Below, piece after piece: positions 33,913-45,699 of a DNA stretch of 64,000 bases. Origin of the DNA: Choristoneura fumiferana (lineage: Eukaryota; Arthropoda; Insecta; Lepidoptera; Tortricidae). Positions within the stretch are counted from its first letter, which is position 1; every line of letters begins with the position of its first letter. Below the pieces are notes generated by a model that saw only the letters and a list, made by a program, of their open reading frames with translations, did no database searches and had not been told where the DNA came from. The position numbers were made by a program, and so were the translations under genes. The stretch lies in assembly GCF_025370935.1 (NCBI RefSeq), contig NC_133486.1:9884133-9948132 (forward strand), read 5' to 3'.

Positions 33913-34116
33913 TCCATACTGATATTATAAATGCGAAAGTGAGTGTGTTTGTATATGTTTGTCCGTCCTCATAATAATAATAACAACAATAGAAACTTTT
34001 ATGGGCCAGAGAGTGACATAGGCTAATTGATTTTTATCCCGGAAAAATGCACAGTTTCCGAGGGAACACCGCGCGATAACCGAATTCCAATGGGTGAAGG
34101 CGCGGGCAAAAGCTAG
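33913..34116 (+). mobile_element. Helitron-like element, full length but eroded
   Basis: It starts TCCATACTGATATTATAAAT after A and ends GCGCGGGCAAAAGCTAG before T. The 3' hairpin is half eroded. An internal (AATAAT)n expansion lies near 33970. It is otherwise collinear with the 8.3-kb copy in the opposite orientation. Confidence 0.85.
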
Positions 34117-34138
34117 TTCATAATATTATTAATAATCT

Positions 34139-34196
34139 TCATCATCATCATATCAGCTGTGGGACGACCACTGTTGGATACAGGCCTCCCCCAATT
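34139..34196 (-). mobile_element. RTE-like LINE 3' tip
   Basis: The minus-strand order is TTGGGGGAGGCCTGTATCCA, ACAGTGGTCGTCC, then TGATGATGATG. It lies just after the Helitron end. Confidence 0.6.
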
Positions 34197-35097
34197 GATA
34201 TTATGTTGATGTAATGTGCAGCCATTATAGACGAAATATATGTATACCATTGATGGAATACCAAAACGTTTATCAAAATATGAATAAAGAATATGATTTA
34301 TTATCTCTAATAGTCGCTCTTCGAACTGCTGCTGAAACATACATTTGTATTTTTATTTGTATAATGGTCTTAAAATGTGACATTTTATAGTTAAATCCAT
34401 TGCATTAAATAATGATACACTTAGTATAATTCCTCCTCATCATTTTCAAAGGTGTTTCACTTTTGCGGGGATACACAAAATCGTGTATACTTTCATGTTT
34501 GTTTTTTTGTTTTCTTTTATTTTTGTTGTTTATTCTTATTTTAAAATTTTGTTGTATTTGTGTATCTTTGTGAATGTGAGTAAATGTCTTCTTTCTTTCT
34601 TTATTCCCTTGCACCACCAAAGCCTTATAAGGGTGTTTGCTCAGCAATATCGAACGTCAACATACTCGAGTGCTTGTATTTCCAATGAACATTGTTAGTA
34701 TCACCGAGCTATCAACAGGTTGCTCCTAAGACGTAAACTTCTTGGCTTTGACGTGTTCTCCTGTTTGTTTAAGTTGATTAATCTGCTTAGCCTTAATAAT
34801 ATTTAGGCTGAAGCTTTGCGGGTCCCCTGATGGATGGGCGGTTTAGGTTCCGCTAGAATTTTTCGCTGTTTGTTAAAGAACTAGACTTAGAGTTTTTGGT
34901 GGTATTGTGTACTGAATGATGAAATTTAAATGACTAAAACAACTATACTAACATCCACATCCAGTTAAAATGACGCGTTTAGGTATCAGGTTAATATTTT
35001 TGATTTAAAAACAAGCATATCTACAAGTGTTTACGTTTAAACGTTTTAAAATAGAAGATTACATTCCATAAGCTCTTTAAACGTATTTTATTTAATC
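34197..35097. other. Unique AT-rich sequence, no gene recognised
   Basis: Overlapping opposed frames at 34405-34698 are low-complexity (K/N-rich on one strand, F-rich on the other), typical of AT-rich non-coding DNA. Confidence 0.4.
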
Positions 35098-35265
35098 ATA
35101 TACAATACAATATAATACAATACAATACAATACAAAGACTCTTTATTGTACACCAGACATAGTAAGCGATACAGAAAACAGTTACACAGAGAAAAAATTA
35201 CAAGGTGAGCAATAGGCGGCCTTATCGCTTAAGAGCGATCTCATCCAGGCAACCTTTTTTACAGG
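35098..35265 (-). mobile_element. LINE 3' UTR with (CAATA)n tail
   Basis: ACAATACAATACAATACAAAG, ACTCTTTATTGTACACCAG and TACAGAAAACAGTTACACAG match the tail of the 10.5-kb LINE end. Further LINE 3' UTR may extend to about 35330. Confidence 0.65.
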
Positions 35266-36998
35266 GAAGGACTAGTTTACAACATGTACATATATCAAAA
35301 CTAAACTGAGTTTTGAATCAGGATATAAGTAAACTTAGTAATAGAACTTAGCATTAGCATCAAATCTTCAAAGACTACCCGGGTCGACCACAAACTAGGT
35401 CTCGCTAATATAGAATTCAGATTAGGTTAGCCGTAGTAAGATGGGCGTTCAGAGAGCCTTCATAATAACATCGTAAGTCTCTTACGACAGATGATGCATA
35501 TAATCAAGTCATACAAAGATGATTCCGTTGCTGTATTTCTAATAGATTGCGCTCTAGAAAAACAATATTTGAGATCTACATGATTGACGTCAGGCTTTAA
35601 CCGGGTCGTTGACTTGCATTATAATTTCAAAACTTCCGCTTTGCTTGACGACTATTAGCGTTGCAAAAAACTTCTCGTTTAGATTTTTGTCTTCTCTATT
35701 AAAAATGTAGTATTCTACACTTCGAGATAGCTATCAGGACGCGTGTTGTGACAGTCGACTGCAATATTTACCGCTCTCATTTTTTTACACTGTGTATTAA
35801 ATACATCACCAGTTTCAACATAGTCTGTCCTTTATAGCCAATTAAATAAATCTATATGATTAACGACTCCCAGTAGACCACACGTTAACGTTTTACGCGG
35901 CAATCGCAATTCGCTTTCGACTGTACAGTGACCCCACTGTAATAATTTAATTAAAAAATTCTCGACATGAAACCACAAATCTGAGAGGCTCTTAGTACCC
36001 AGTTTAGTGTTTTTAGCTTATTTTCTACATTGTAGTCGTACTATGAACACAAAGCACTGTGACAAGCGCTCTCAAACATGAGAGTCCTACGGAAAAAATA
36101 AATATTTTACCTTTTTTCCTGGAAATGTTGCGATATTTTTTTCGCGAGATAGTATAGGAAATGTTTAATTAAAAAATATCTTTACCGCAAAAATAAACAA
36201 CTGACGAAAGGTCATGTCAGAAAGAATGATCTTTCTTCTGAATGAAACCGAGACTTCAAATACGGATTGAGGGGTTTTGTATGATCTTTAGGATTTTCTG
36301 AGGCGTGTGCGTACAATATTTGAATAAATAAGCACTTCAAATGGCTAAAAAAAAAAGAAATGAAATGAAATCGTTTCTTGCATGACCACAAGTATATACC
36401 TGGTGTATTGTATTTTTTTCTTATTAAATTAATAAAGGATTATTTTCGTCTGATTTACAAAGTAATACTGACATAACATTGATAAAGCAACAAGTCCTCG
36501 CTTCACCACATTGGTGACATTTGTCGTTGCAAGTCACAAGGGAAGGATGAGAAACGGGGAGGAGGCATAATGTCGCACTCTCTCAAGCTATATAATTATT
36601 TCATACCTACTTCGCGTTTCGCTCGCGTCCGGAATAGAGAAACAATCGGTTCGGAACGACATCGTATTTTTCCTTTATATGTATATCGTCTCACTGGATG
36701 GGGTGGAAATTCTCTGCTTTCAATAAATGCAGGCAGCGATGCAGATTTTGTTCATGGCATATCTAAAAGATGACGCTATCTTTGCTTTTGAACGGATTCG
36801 CTTCGTCGGATTTTATTTCGTTTGAAATATTTGTGTTTCAGATATGTAGGTATCTTACCTAAATTTGTGCTCGTGGCTGTCATGTAGAAAGTAAAGATGT
36901 CTTGTTTTAATTTAGAAGATAAATCTTCTTCTAGTTCTTTTCTTCCTTATTATAAATAAAAAGCCTAATTCCATAATAGAAGCATGTTGTAATAGTAA
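35266..36998. other. Unique AT-rich sequence, no gene recognised
   Basis: Only homopolymer runs and unassigned short frames are seen. Confidence 0.35.
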
Positions 36999-37235
36999 AA
37001 ACCGTGGCTACGTTGCCTAGCCTAGCCATTTGACTATTGACATCTCAAACAGATGGTAGATTCAATCCCAGGCCAGGGTTTTTCGGACTTTGTGTACTTC
37101 TGTTTGTGTGCGTGTGCGTGGAATTTAAAATTTACCATGCATGAGCTTATCGGCGAAACAAACCTGCATTGATGTGATGTTCCTAATCCGCACTAGACCC
37201 GCGTGAGAAATACTGGCCAAGTTTTGTTATTCTCC
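36999..37235 (+). mobile_element. Decayed SINE-1 including part of the tRNA head
   Basis: CCATTTGACTATTGACATCTCAAACAGATGG, GATTCAATCCCAGG (a broken B box), AATTTAAAATTTACCATGCA and CCTAATCCGCACTAGACCCG keep the SINE-1 order. Confidence 0.65.
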
Positions 37236-37516
37236 CGGATTTTTAGTTTTACGGAAAAAATGTAAACAAAGTTTCGTCATTGACAAAGTGACTTTTCAGG
37301 GGATTTCAAGGTATGGGCCCGCTTAGCTCCGGGTTTAGAGGTGTACCTTGCAAAGGGATGTATGTAGGCTGTAGATGACGAACATTTATTATACTTATAC
37401 ATTTATTTAACTCTTGCCTATCTTGTTCCGTGAAATTTTCCGTGTCTAAATGAGATTTAACAGTTATTTGTGTCACAAGGGAGCAAAATGGTGTATTTAC
37501 GGCGAGGGCGTACATT

Positions 37517-37610
37517 GAATCCAGAATGTAGCGAAGGATTCTACAATAGAATCCTGAGCGTAGTGAGGGATTGTAAAGTAGAATCCTGAGCGTAATGAAG
37601 GATTCAAGTG
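37517..37610 (+). repeat. Three 32-bp tandem units (GAATCCTGAGCGTAGTGA)
   Basis: Units start at 37517, 37549 and 37581. Flanking GGGAGCAAAAT (about 37480) and ATTTTGCTCCC (about 37635) are inverse, so the array probably sits inside an inverted-repeat element. Confidence 0.85.
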
Positions 37611-38040
37611 TTAACCGCCCAAGATGAAAATAATTTTGCTCCCGAGTGGCTCCATACAACTTTTCACACCGAGCATTAAGAAACTTGAAAATAAAAAAAT
37701 CTACATATTATTAAAGAACAACCAGCATAGAAAATGGCGTGGCTTTACAAATTATAAACGTCAAAAAATGGTATTTGCAATAAAACACTTAGAAAAGCCT
37801 TGAACAGAAAAGTTGCACTTTGCTCCCTCTCGTCAGGGAGGAAAAGTTACTTTTCTAAAGGAGAGGTGTGAAAATGTTATTTCTCATTAAACTTATGTCT
37901 CTTATATTGTAGAATATTCTCTCAATAAGCGTTTTAATGATTTTCCCTATCAGGCAATGCGATGTTATTATGACATATATGAATAAAATATGTATAAATA
38001 AGAGTATATATGAATAAAAATAACATCGAATAGTACCTAT

Positions 38041-38106
38041 AAAGTGGGCCCCACTCAGCATAATGTTACGGCAAGCCGCAACGCTGTTATTCAGTGGGAC
38101 CCATTT
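38041..38106. repeat. Short inverted repeat (AAAGTGGGCCCCACT / AGTGGGACCCATTT)
   Basis: Imperfect 20-25 bp arms surround a short centre. A second weak inverted repeat (CGATGTTATT / AATAACATCG) lies just upstream at 37960-38028. Confidence 0.6.
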
Positions 38107-38130
38107 AAAAAACTAAAACATATAAAAACA

Positions 38131-38190
38131 TACCTTCCTTCCTTTCCTTCCTTTTTGTTTTCCTTTTTTGTACAATAAAGAGTATAAACA
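38131..38190 (+). mobile_element. LINE/SINE tail with pyrimidine microsatellite
   Basis: A (CCTT)n-type run is followed by TTTTTTGTACAATAAAGAGT and (AAAC)n, the same 3' end as 5943-6235 in the opposite orientation. Confidence 0.55.
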
Positions 38191-39149
38191 AACAAACATA
38201 CATACAACACACTATGACGACACGAACGCCAGCGGAAAGAAGTTCGCAAAAAAAAACTATATGGCAACACTCGATCAGTTAAACTATTTTCATTTCCATT
38301 GTCATAAAATGAGATGTTATAGCTACTTTGTTTTCGTTATTCTTTCTAACTACTTAACGTGTCTAGTTAGTAAAGAGACAAACGCTTTGTCTCCTCGCTT
38401 CGCACTTAAAGGCATTATTATTGTTTCTGATGTCAACTCCGCCGCCCGCTGCGCAACTGCCTTTCAGATCACCGGAGTCTTCCGTTAAATTAATTAAGCG
38501 TTGTTCTTAGTTATTGCTGCTTCAAAGATAAAATTTCACTTTGAGTAAAGGTTTTTTATATGTAGTTAAAATTGAAACTCTAGAGCAAAATCACTTGTAA
38601 CGTCTCCAGAGGTTGTTTCTTGTTTTGATAATGGTTTTGATAAGTTACTGTTTTGTTACGTCAGATTTAATAACAGTTGTATGCTATGATGCAATTTTTA
38701 CGATTTCTTTCTCTTTAATTACATTTGATTTGTTTGGTTAACATTTTATTTTTATAAACACTAGCTGGATAAATCTGGTTAAAACTAGTCTCAAATTATT
38801 AAATTGAACTTCGTCTTAAACCTAATTTGTTTTTTATGCATTCTGGCAAAGCATAGCGTCGACATGTACATACTTATGAATATACATACACCTACACGAC
38901 GATTTTTAATCGGTGATCGAGTACCAATTTTTGTAATTCAGTAATGAATAGCGATCACTTTTAAGTCGCAGTTACATGGAGCCAAACTTTGGAGAAATAA
39001 TATAATTTTTTAAACTTTTAAAGAAAAAAAGAAAATACACTTATTCACAACACAACTATATTATTATGTACAAATAAACAACACAAATGTGTGTGCCATT
39101 GCGTTTGTGAATCGGAAACTGGCTTAGCATAATGCTGAAGCGTTAAAAC

Positions 39150-39215
39150 ACACACACAAACATCACGCCTGTATTCCTAAATGGGGTAGGCAGAGCACAC
39201 GAAACTTTACCGCTT
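39150..39215 (-). mobile_element. Retroposon fragment (GTAGGCAGAGCACACGAAAC)
   Basis: CACACACACAAACATCACGC, CTGTATTCCTAAATGGGGTA and GGCAGAG are the inverse of the 9833-9905 type. Confidence 0.5.
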
Positions 39216-39480
39216 CGGAGCCACTTTTAGCAATTTTTGGTTTTAAGTTTGACAAAAAAAAAGCGTTAAAACACTAATAATATTCTGAGTAATAAGTTGG
39301 CAATGTCATACGCATAACAAAGTCGTAAATATTGACATAAGATCTACGGGGAATCCCTCATAGATATCTACTTCACTTGCAATAATTAAAGTAGGATGAC
39401 CATGGATCCCGTGGTTATTGGTTTTAACAATATCATTAATTTCAATTAATTAAACAGTTAGATAATTGCGTAAGACTTTG

Positions 39481-39678
39481 CCTTTGCTTGCACTGTTGTG
39501 TTTTTGCGTGGAGAGTAAAACAGGCGGTGAAATTACTGGCACTTGAGGTATCCCATCTTAGGCCTTAGGTTGGCAACGCATCTGCAATCCCCCTGGTGTT
39601 GCAGGTGTGGGGCGGTGGTGATCTCTTACCATCAGGAGACCCACTTGCTCGTTTGCCATCCAGTCGAATAAAAAAAAA
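39481..39678 (+). mobile_element. Retroposon of the GGCGGTGGTGATC family
   Basis: It is 5' truncated, has an intact CCATCCAGTCGAATAAAAAA end, and lacks a few bases before GGGGCGGTGG. Confidence 0.8.
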
Positions 39679-41250
39679 CCTGATCACGGATAAAAAAAAA
39701 CATCGTGTATTATCTATTAACCAATTTCACAGTTTGCAAATAAAACACTGATTTGACTTTGTTGGTTGGTTGATTGAGTCGTATCGGGATAAGTACAGTA
39801 CATATTGAGAAAGGCTCTTTTTTGATAATTATGTCAATCCGGGTTCCATTCGTTATGAGATGAGAATAAGTCTTTTAGATATTAGGTCCTATTAAGTATT
39901 GGGGTATTTTGGGTTTAGTTCCATATGGACCGGAAGGATCAGTACTTGTACTTATATCATTTCGCATCCGTTTGCGATTTAACAGTGCAAGTAGTTCATT
40001 AGAGTTACTTGAACTAAATGACTGAGATCCAACGATCCAACAACCTAACTGCACCTAAGAACTGCAGCTAAGTGCAGCATTTAACGAGGTGATGAGTGAA
40101 GGCATAAGCTTTACGGAGGCAATTATTGTCTAGAGTAACTATGATGCATCTTTATAACCCCGTATAAGTGCTTCACTTTGGCGATGTATAAATATATGCA
40201 TGTATGTATGACACGTTGTATAGATATAGCGCCGGCTGACAAGCTAAACTCACTAAAATTGCTGTCACTGCTCTTCAAAAGTGGTATCTAGTTAGTAATT
40301 TCATACTGAGATACGAGCTTTGTTGTAAGTAGGTATTTGGTACTTAGTGACTTTTGCTTGTCACCCGACCAAATAGGTCGATTCACAAGACCTGGCATGG
40401 ATGAATTGAACGATATTATATAATAGTCGCTTCTCATTGTTTTAATGCCGTTGTTATACATGAGCCTACTAATATTTTGTTAATAAGTACATAATTAAAT
40501 ATCTTTCATTGTTAACGAAAAAAAATATAATTACGTTTGTAAAATCTTCTGTATTCTTCGGTTTCCTGAGATGTAAAAAATCCAGGCGTAATACTGAAAA
40601 GTGATAAGGATTAACTCCGCGTATACGTGAAACATTTCCAATTATCTATTTTTAATGAACATTATTGAAGTGTTGTTGACTTAGGTACTTACTGCTACAA
40701 TTAACAAATATCCTAATCACTGGTCTCCAACTATCGCCCTATATATTATTCGCGATGTGAAAGTCTCTATCAAAAAACGCTAATTAAGGGTCTGAAACCA
40801 ATTTTACCAACGCATCTAATCAAAAATCTCTCTAGTTGGTTTTCCAGTGAGGTAAACTTACCGTAATTACGTAAGCGCATTTCCTGGAGCGAACCTTATT
40901 AGTTCGATGCCAATCCCGGGCAGGCCGTTCCAATGCATATTTAACCGGGATACTCACCCACTCTGGCTAAAACTAAAGGTATTCGTAGTCCTAAAATGTA
41001 CTGCTCTACTGTAATCTACCTGCAAAGTCGCCCAGTCGATTGCTTTATCAGTTTTCATAACGATTCCTAAAAGCATAATAAAAGAAGGTGGAGGTTTGTC
41101 TCTCCAAGTCAGCTGCATTGCCACAACAGCTATCTCGTGAAACCTATCGAATGACTGTTACTAATAAATTGCCATAATTGCCATACTGTGTCCACTTACT
41201 TAATGAACTACAAACTTTTTAACTTGCTTCTCCGCTGCTGCCGGTGCGTT
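39679..41250. other. Unique sequence with a GC-richer block at 40840-40960
   Basis: No gene is recognised. The 40.85-40.95 kb patch (GTTCGATGCCAATCCCGGGC) has no repeat similarity and may be conserved regulatory DNA. Confidence 0.3.
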
Positions 41251-41262
41251 GTTCAGGTAAGC
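41221..41262 (+). promoter_or_regulatory. Candidate recursive splice site (TTGTTCAG|GTAAGC)
   Basis: A C/T-rich tract (CTTGCTTCTCCGCTGCTGCC) leads to TTCAG joined directly to GTAAGC at 41256/41257, matching the zero-nucleotide-exon consensus known from long insect introns. The alternative is an ordinary donor: an ATG at 41203 gives 18 open codons to the same GT, but in phase 0, unlike the other candidate exons. Confidence 0.3.
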
Positions 41263-41843
41263 TTATGAGCAAGATAAAGAGCAACAGTAGGTCGTAAATT
41301 TATATAGACCTCAGCAAGATAACGCCTGATTTACCGCTGAGTACAGATCTATTGAATAATGTTTTTGCATCGTATTTTGTCGGAAAACTAACAACTAGCT
41401 TACTCAAGTTTACTTAAGCTTATTGATATAGCAAGATAAATACAAATTCTTCCGGCAAAATATTATTCACTTCATTTGCACCGCTTACTACCATGTTGTG
41501 TTTTTTAAAACAAATAAAATTAAAATGTAACTTAAAACTTCCTACGTTGCATCGAGCTACCCAACAACCTACCGGAGAAATCACATGATCGCTGAACTCA
41601 CACGCAAGTATCTGTTAGAGCAAAATTAATTCCCTTCTTTGGCTTAATTGTTTTAAAGCGGCCTTGCCTAATCTCCAGCGAGGCACGATTCCATTACGTG
41701 CCGAATTTGACGCCGCTCAGCCGTCGACAACTTTACCACACTTGATTGCAATTTGCAATTGATTAGCATTTGTTTTAATTTATTCTGTGACAGTGAAGTA
41801 GACCCATTCATTGAGCTTCGTATAGAGCTGTTGTTTTTTTCGT

Positions 41844-41911
41844 ATGAAATTGTGGTTTCTTCGCCAGAGTAGAAGCTTAAATTTTATAGTATTTCAAGTA
41901 AATAATTTAAA
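41844..41911 (+). CDS. Candidate alternative first coding exon E (phase-2 donor)
   Basis: An ATG at 41844 is followed by 22 open codons plus two bases and then a strong donor, AAA|GTGAGT. The peptide begins MKLWFLRQSRSLNFIVFQV. The preceding sequence (TGTGACAGTGAAGTAG) looks like insect 5' UTR, and a unique GC-richer block lies upstream at 41560-41760. The phase agrees with the other candidate exons. The codons are AT-rich and the peptide is unfamiliar, so a chance frame is quite possible. Confidence 0.2.
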
Positions 41912-42998
41912 GTGAGTTGAGTACGTGTGGAATACTCGTACTCGTCTTGTTGATTGCACATCCGCCAAATTTTATTCGCCCTTTTACTACGAAAACGTCC
42001 CATTTATGTTTCCTCAGAACACGGCAACTGTCAAACGCATTAAGAAACTAGAAGCACTGTACCCACTCACGTATTTGATGAAATATTTTTATTCTAACGC
42101 CACGATGTGTAAAAACTTTGCTACTGGTTTGGTTTTATTAGAAATATTACCTTTTTGTTGATTTAAAGAACTCTGGTATTTGTGGATGTATTGTACTCAT
42201 ATAGTCTAGTTCCAGTCTGATTCTCTGAATCTGTAAATGTTGCGTCACACTTGTGAACCTCAGCAAAAGCCATGCAATCTCTCTCTCCGAATGTGAATTT
42301 TGTGGACACCGATAGTGGTCATGGCATGACCATGGAGATACTTGCCGTGCATTTGTTACCCCTTCTTGTTGACCGTCAGGTTGGCACTGACTAATATACA
42401 TCCGCAGTCCTTGACCCAGTTGGATACATTAGTAGGTGTGATGCGTACGACAAGGTTCTTCGAAATGTTTTGGAAAATTTGTGTTCGTTTGTTGTGTTTT
42501 AAGGAGCATGCAGTTTATGTCTTATGTGATGTGAACTCGAATATATTATTATTAATGATGTCAATATAGGCTAATTAAATAAATAAAAAAAACCATCTTA
42601 CTCCAGAAAACTATATAATAACAAAAAGGGATCCTGGCTTTTCGCCGAAAATATTTTTCCCGAATGATTCATTTCTCAACTGTTTCATTACTCATTACTA
42701 ACGTTTTTCTTTGAAACTACCCGGCATATATACCTATCTCAGGACTATCTTGTAGAAAACTAGCTTTCTTGTAGATTAAGTTCGTTTAGTCTTTGATAGC
42801 TTTATATTTAACAATTCTGGAGTACTTAGAGTTTTAAAAAAATCGTTCGTCCATATGTAACAGTTGGGAAATGCAATAACTTGAAGGCATACGTTTAAAA
42901 CCTAGACAAAAAACAATTGACAGCTACCTCGGTTCGGTTCGTCACTGCAACAACCAAAAACAATTGAACCTGACAAACGCACACCCAAAATCACTTAC
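41912..42998. other. Unique sequence, no gene recognised
   Basis: Open frames at 41925-42161 (+) and 42147-42401 (-) have no recognisable family or splice context. Confidence 0.35.
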
Positions 42999-43163
42999 GG
43001 CATAAAAAATGACTGCTGTCCAGGGCAAAAGCTGACATGTCCCGACCCCCGCAGTATGGCTCTGGTTACCCCGCGGTCCTAAATTCCCGCTCCGTTCCCC
43101 AGGGAGCGCCGATACCGCTTCTACTCGACTACGGATCGCGTCGCTGGCGCTCCACTTTGTCAT
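42999..43163 (-). CDS. Candidate first coding exon on the minus strand (phase-0 donor)
   Basis: A minus-strand ATG at 43163 opens 55 codons that end exactly at a strong donor, GCC|GTAAGTGATT. The block is distinctly GC-rich against its flanks. The peptide begins MTKWSASDAIRSRVEAVSAL and is unfamiliar. A TGTCAGTG arthropod-initiator-like word lies about 85 bp upstream on the same strand. The opposite strand is also open (ATG at 43037, 52 codons, beginning MSRPPQYGSGYPAV) but lacks a donor. A retrocopy fragment or a CpG-rich regulatory block are alternatives. If real, it belongs to a gene antisense to the + strand candidates. Confidence 0.3.
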
Positions 43164-43803
43164 TACAAATTTGGGTCACAGCCGCAATAGATTAGACTGT
43201 TTAGGTTTTGAATTATAAACTAAAACGAATGCGAAAGCACTGACAAAGAAAGCGCTGGTCATCCAGGTAGAGATAGCAGGTGATATTGCCAGGGACTCTA
43301 GGTAAGATGTGCAATAGTTGTTTTCACATTTGCTTACCATATAAAGCACGCATTGCATTTTGCTATATCGTCTATCGAAAAACACAGTTTTATCGTAATT
43401 GCGTGACAATTGATTAATAAATATTGTACGTCCCAATTTTCTCTCAATTGTCTTTAGAAACAATTATTCATCAGATATAATAACAGATTCATTCAGATAG
43501 GTAACATGTGTTATAGAGTTCGGGAAAGTTCATGAATAAACCAAAACCTATACTTAGTTACTTTTCGTTCATTCAAATGTACATAAATAATCCAATAAAA
43601 AAACCTTCAGCGTCTGCTGCCACATAAATTCAGATGTGTATAACGTTACCGCGGCCACCATCGGAAAAGTTTCAACTGAGAATCGCCCGGACACTAACCG
43701 CGCACGTTAAACTAAATAGCAGTTTATTTTCGTCCATATTCTATAAAGTATAATGTAAAGCAATATATATTGTGTTAATTGCCCGCTTTGACATTGTACG
43801 AAC
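43164..43803. other. Unique sequence, no gene recognised
   Basis: A minus-strand frame (43176-43463) with a hydrophobic stretch lies directly upstream of the candidate minus exon but carries no other support. Confidence 0.3.
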
Positions 43804-43843
43804 CCGTTGTATAATCCAATTTCACAATTGGATTATACAACGG
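43804..43843. repeat. Perfect 18-bp hairpin with TCAC loop
   Basis: CCGTTGTATAATCCAATT and AATTGGATTATACAACGG flank a 4-base loop. It is too short for a typical pre-miRNA. An imperfect hairpin (GTTAGCAATTATT / AATAATTATTGCTAAC) follows at about 43985-44026. Confidence 0.9.
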
Positions 43844-44029
43844 CATTTATACTATTTTCTAAAGAGAATGTGTGTCCTGGAAAGGCTCTGTGAATTTTGA
43901 CGAAACCTCGACAGTGATTTGTTACTCTTTCGGTGTAAATTCAAAGAGCTAGGTAAGGTAGTCCATTATTCAAATAATTTGTAAGGACTGTTAGCAATTA
44001 TTTGGTAATAATTATTGCTAACCGTTATA

Positions 44030-45699
44030 AGTCCATGCAGAAAAAGTACGCCTTCTCAGGAATGTAATGTAGAGAAATATGTAGTTTTTCAGTGTGTATT
44101 CATTTCTTTCGTTGAAGTTATTGCATGAGGAGAAATCAGGCAATGCCAAATAGATTGTACACTTGAATAAAATAATGTAGCTACCAATGTATGGTTAAGC
44201 TTACACCTACAAGATGGACGCAACTTCAAACTTATTGAAAATGCTTTTCGTATATTTCTTATTTTAACTATGATGCGTTGTCGTCTCAGTTTCTCACGCT
44301 TCAAGGTTTTCTGGTTTATGGGCAGATAAGTGCCGTGCCGTGTGTATGTTTGTGTAGTTAATGACGTGATTGCATATTATGTTTTATCTTGTTGTGTAAT
44401 TTAAACTGTCGTTACGTCTTCTAATGAGAATATACTCTAGTAAATGATAGCCGATTTCCGCTTTTTAATGTACTTACTCGATTTCTTTGAGTTCATGTTG
44501 TCTCCGAATAATTTATGTTCTAAATGTTCTTATAATCTAAAACATGAGACTTTCAAGTAATTTCGGTACATTGCTTAGAAATAAAATCAAAGAAACTTGA
44601 GTCGGTCTCATCAGGTCACGATTTCCTTGCATCTGTACCACAATTCGCATTATTCCCACAAATTAAAGAATTAATAAGCGGAAAAACATACGTCATCGCT
44701 CCAAAGCTTGTAAACTTTACGTCTCTCTCACGAAATCTACCGCAAAAACCTCAACGAACTGTATCCATCAAACGAAACTCGCTTCTTAATAAAACCGAAA
44801 TATACCACCACTGTGCATTTATTACGCCTTGCTAAATGGAAATCCTCCACCGCCCCGCAAGCAAAATAAAACCTACCTTACCGTTGCTCTCGTTAAGCCT
44901 TTTTTCCAGCAGCTTGGGAACCCCGAATTATACCTCTATCTTAGTATAAGTGACATTAGTATTAACGCTAGCGATCCGCTAACAACTCAATGTGATCACG
45001 ATACGGTGCATATTCGATGGATCGCTCGGAGCGCGAAAAGACAACAATATTCGATTTGACTTTATGGAGTGTGCGAGTTTATTGTAAAGGTAAACGATTT
45101 ACAACCGTGGGGCGTGGTGTTAAGTATGATATTTGTTTTTGGTCGGAAAAAGCGAGGAACGATAAAAATTACGGCCGGTGTTTTGCGGCGCGCGCTCTTC
45201 GTCCGCTTCTAAATTCTTTTAGTACACAAATGCATGGATTAGATTGTTATTGTATTTACGATCGGATGGGGAAATACGTCCATGGGACACCGATCCTCAT
45301 AAATAATAAAAAGAGTTTAGTACACATTCAAATTAACTATGATTGATCTATGAAAATCACTAAGTAATTAAAGTAACAACAGAAGTAATGAGAAACATAA
45401 TCAAGTTAATGTTCATTGTATTTTAGCTGTAGATTTAAAATTAAAAAAGCTGCCATGATGAGAGAATGTCCTTCAATTTAATTGAAAGGAAATGAACATA
45501 ATTGAATCGATCATTATCATAACAAAGCTTTCTTCGGCTCTGGAGATGATTGGGCACATCTCAACAATTCGGTTGATCAGTTACACCATGGGTACGGCGA
45601 GGAAGCGAGGCTGACGGTGCAACATTGGGCTGCGGCTGCGGCGGAGTATTGGTAACGTTTACAACATAATAGAGAACATTAGTCCGATCCACTTTTGAC
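44030..45699. other. Unique sequence; CpG-containing block at 44940-45330
   Basis: The + strand frame 45017-45346 (109 codons) has no recognisable domain. Its composition fits a non-coding, CpG-containing regulatory region as well as coding DNA. I do not annotate it as a gene. Confidence 0.3.

Noticed and set aside
35441..35473. ATG with ten codons to GTAAGT, phase 2
   Set aside because: Probably within LINE 3' UTR sequence downstream of the 35.1-kb tail; no supporting context.
43037..43195. 52-codon + strand frame beginning MSRPPQYGSGYPAV
   Set aside because: Protein-like at first sight, but there is no donor in or after it, and the same GC-rich DNA has a better splice-supported frame on the minus strand.
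45017..45346. 109-codon + strand frame
   Set aside because: No recognisable domain, no splice context; composition also fits a CpG-containing regulatory region. Kept only as an unresolved block.
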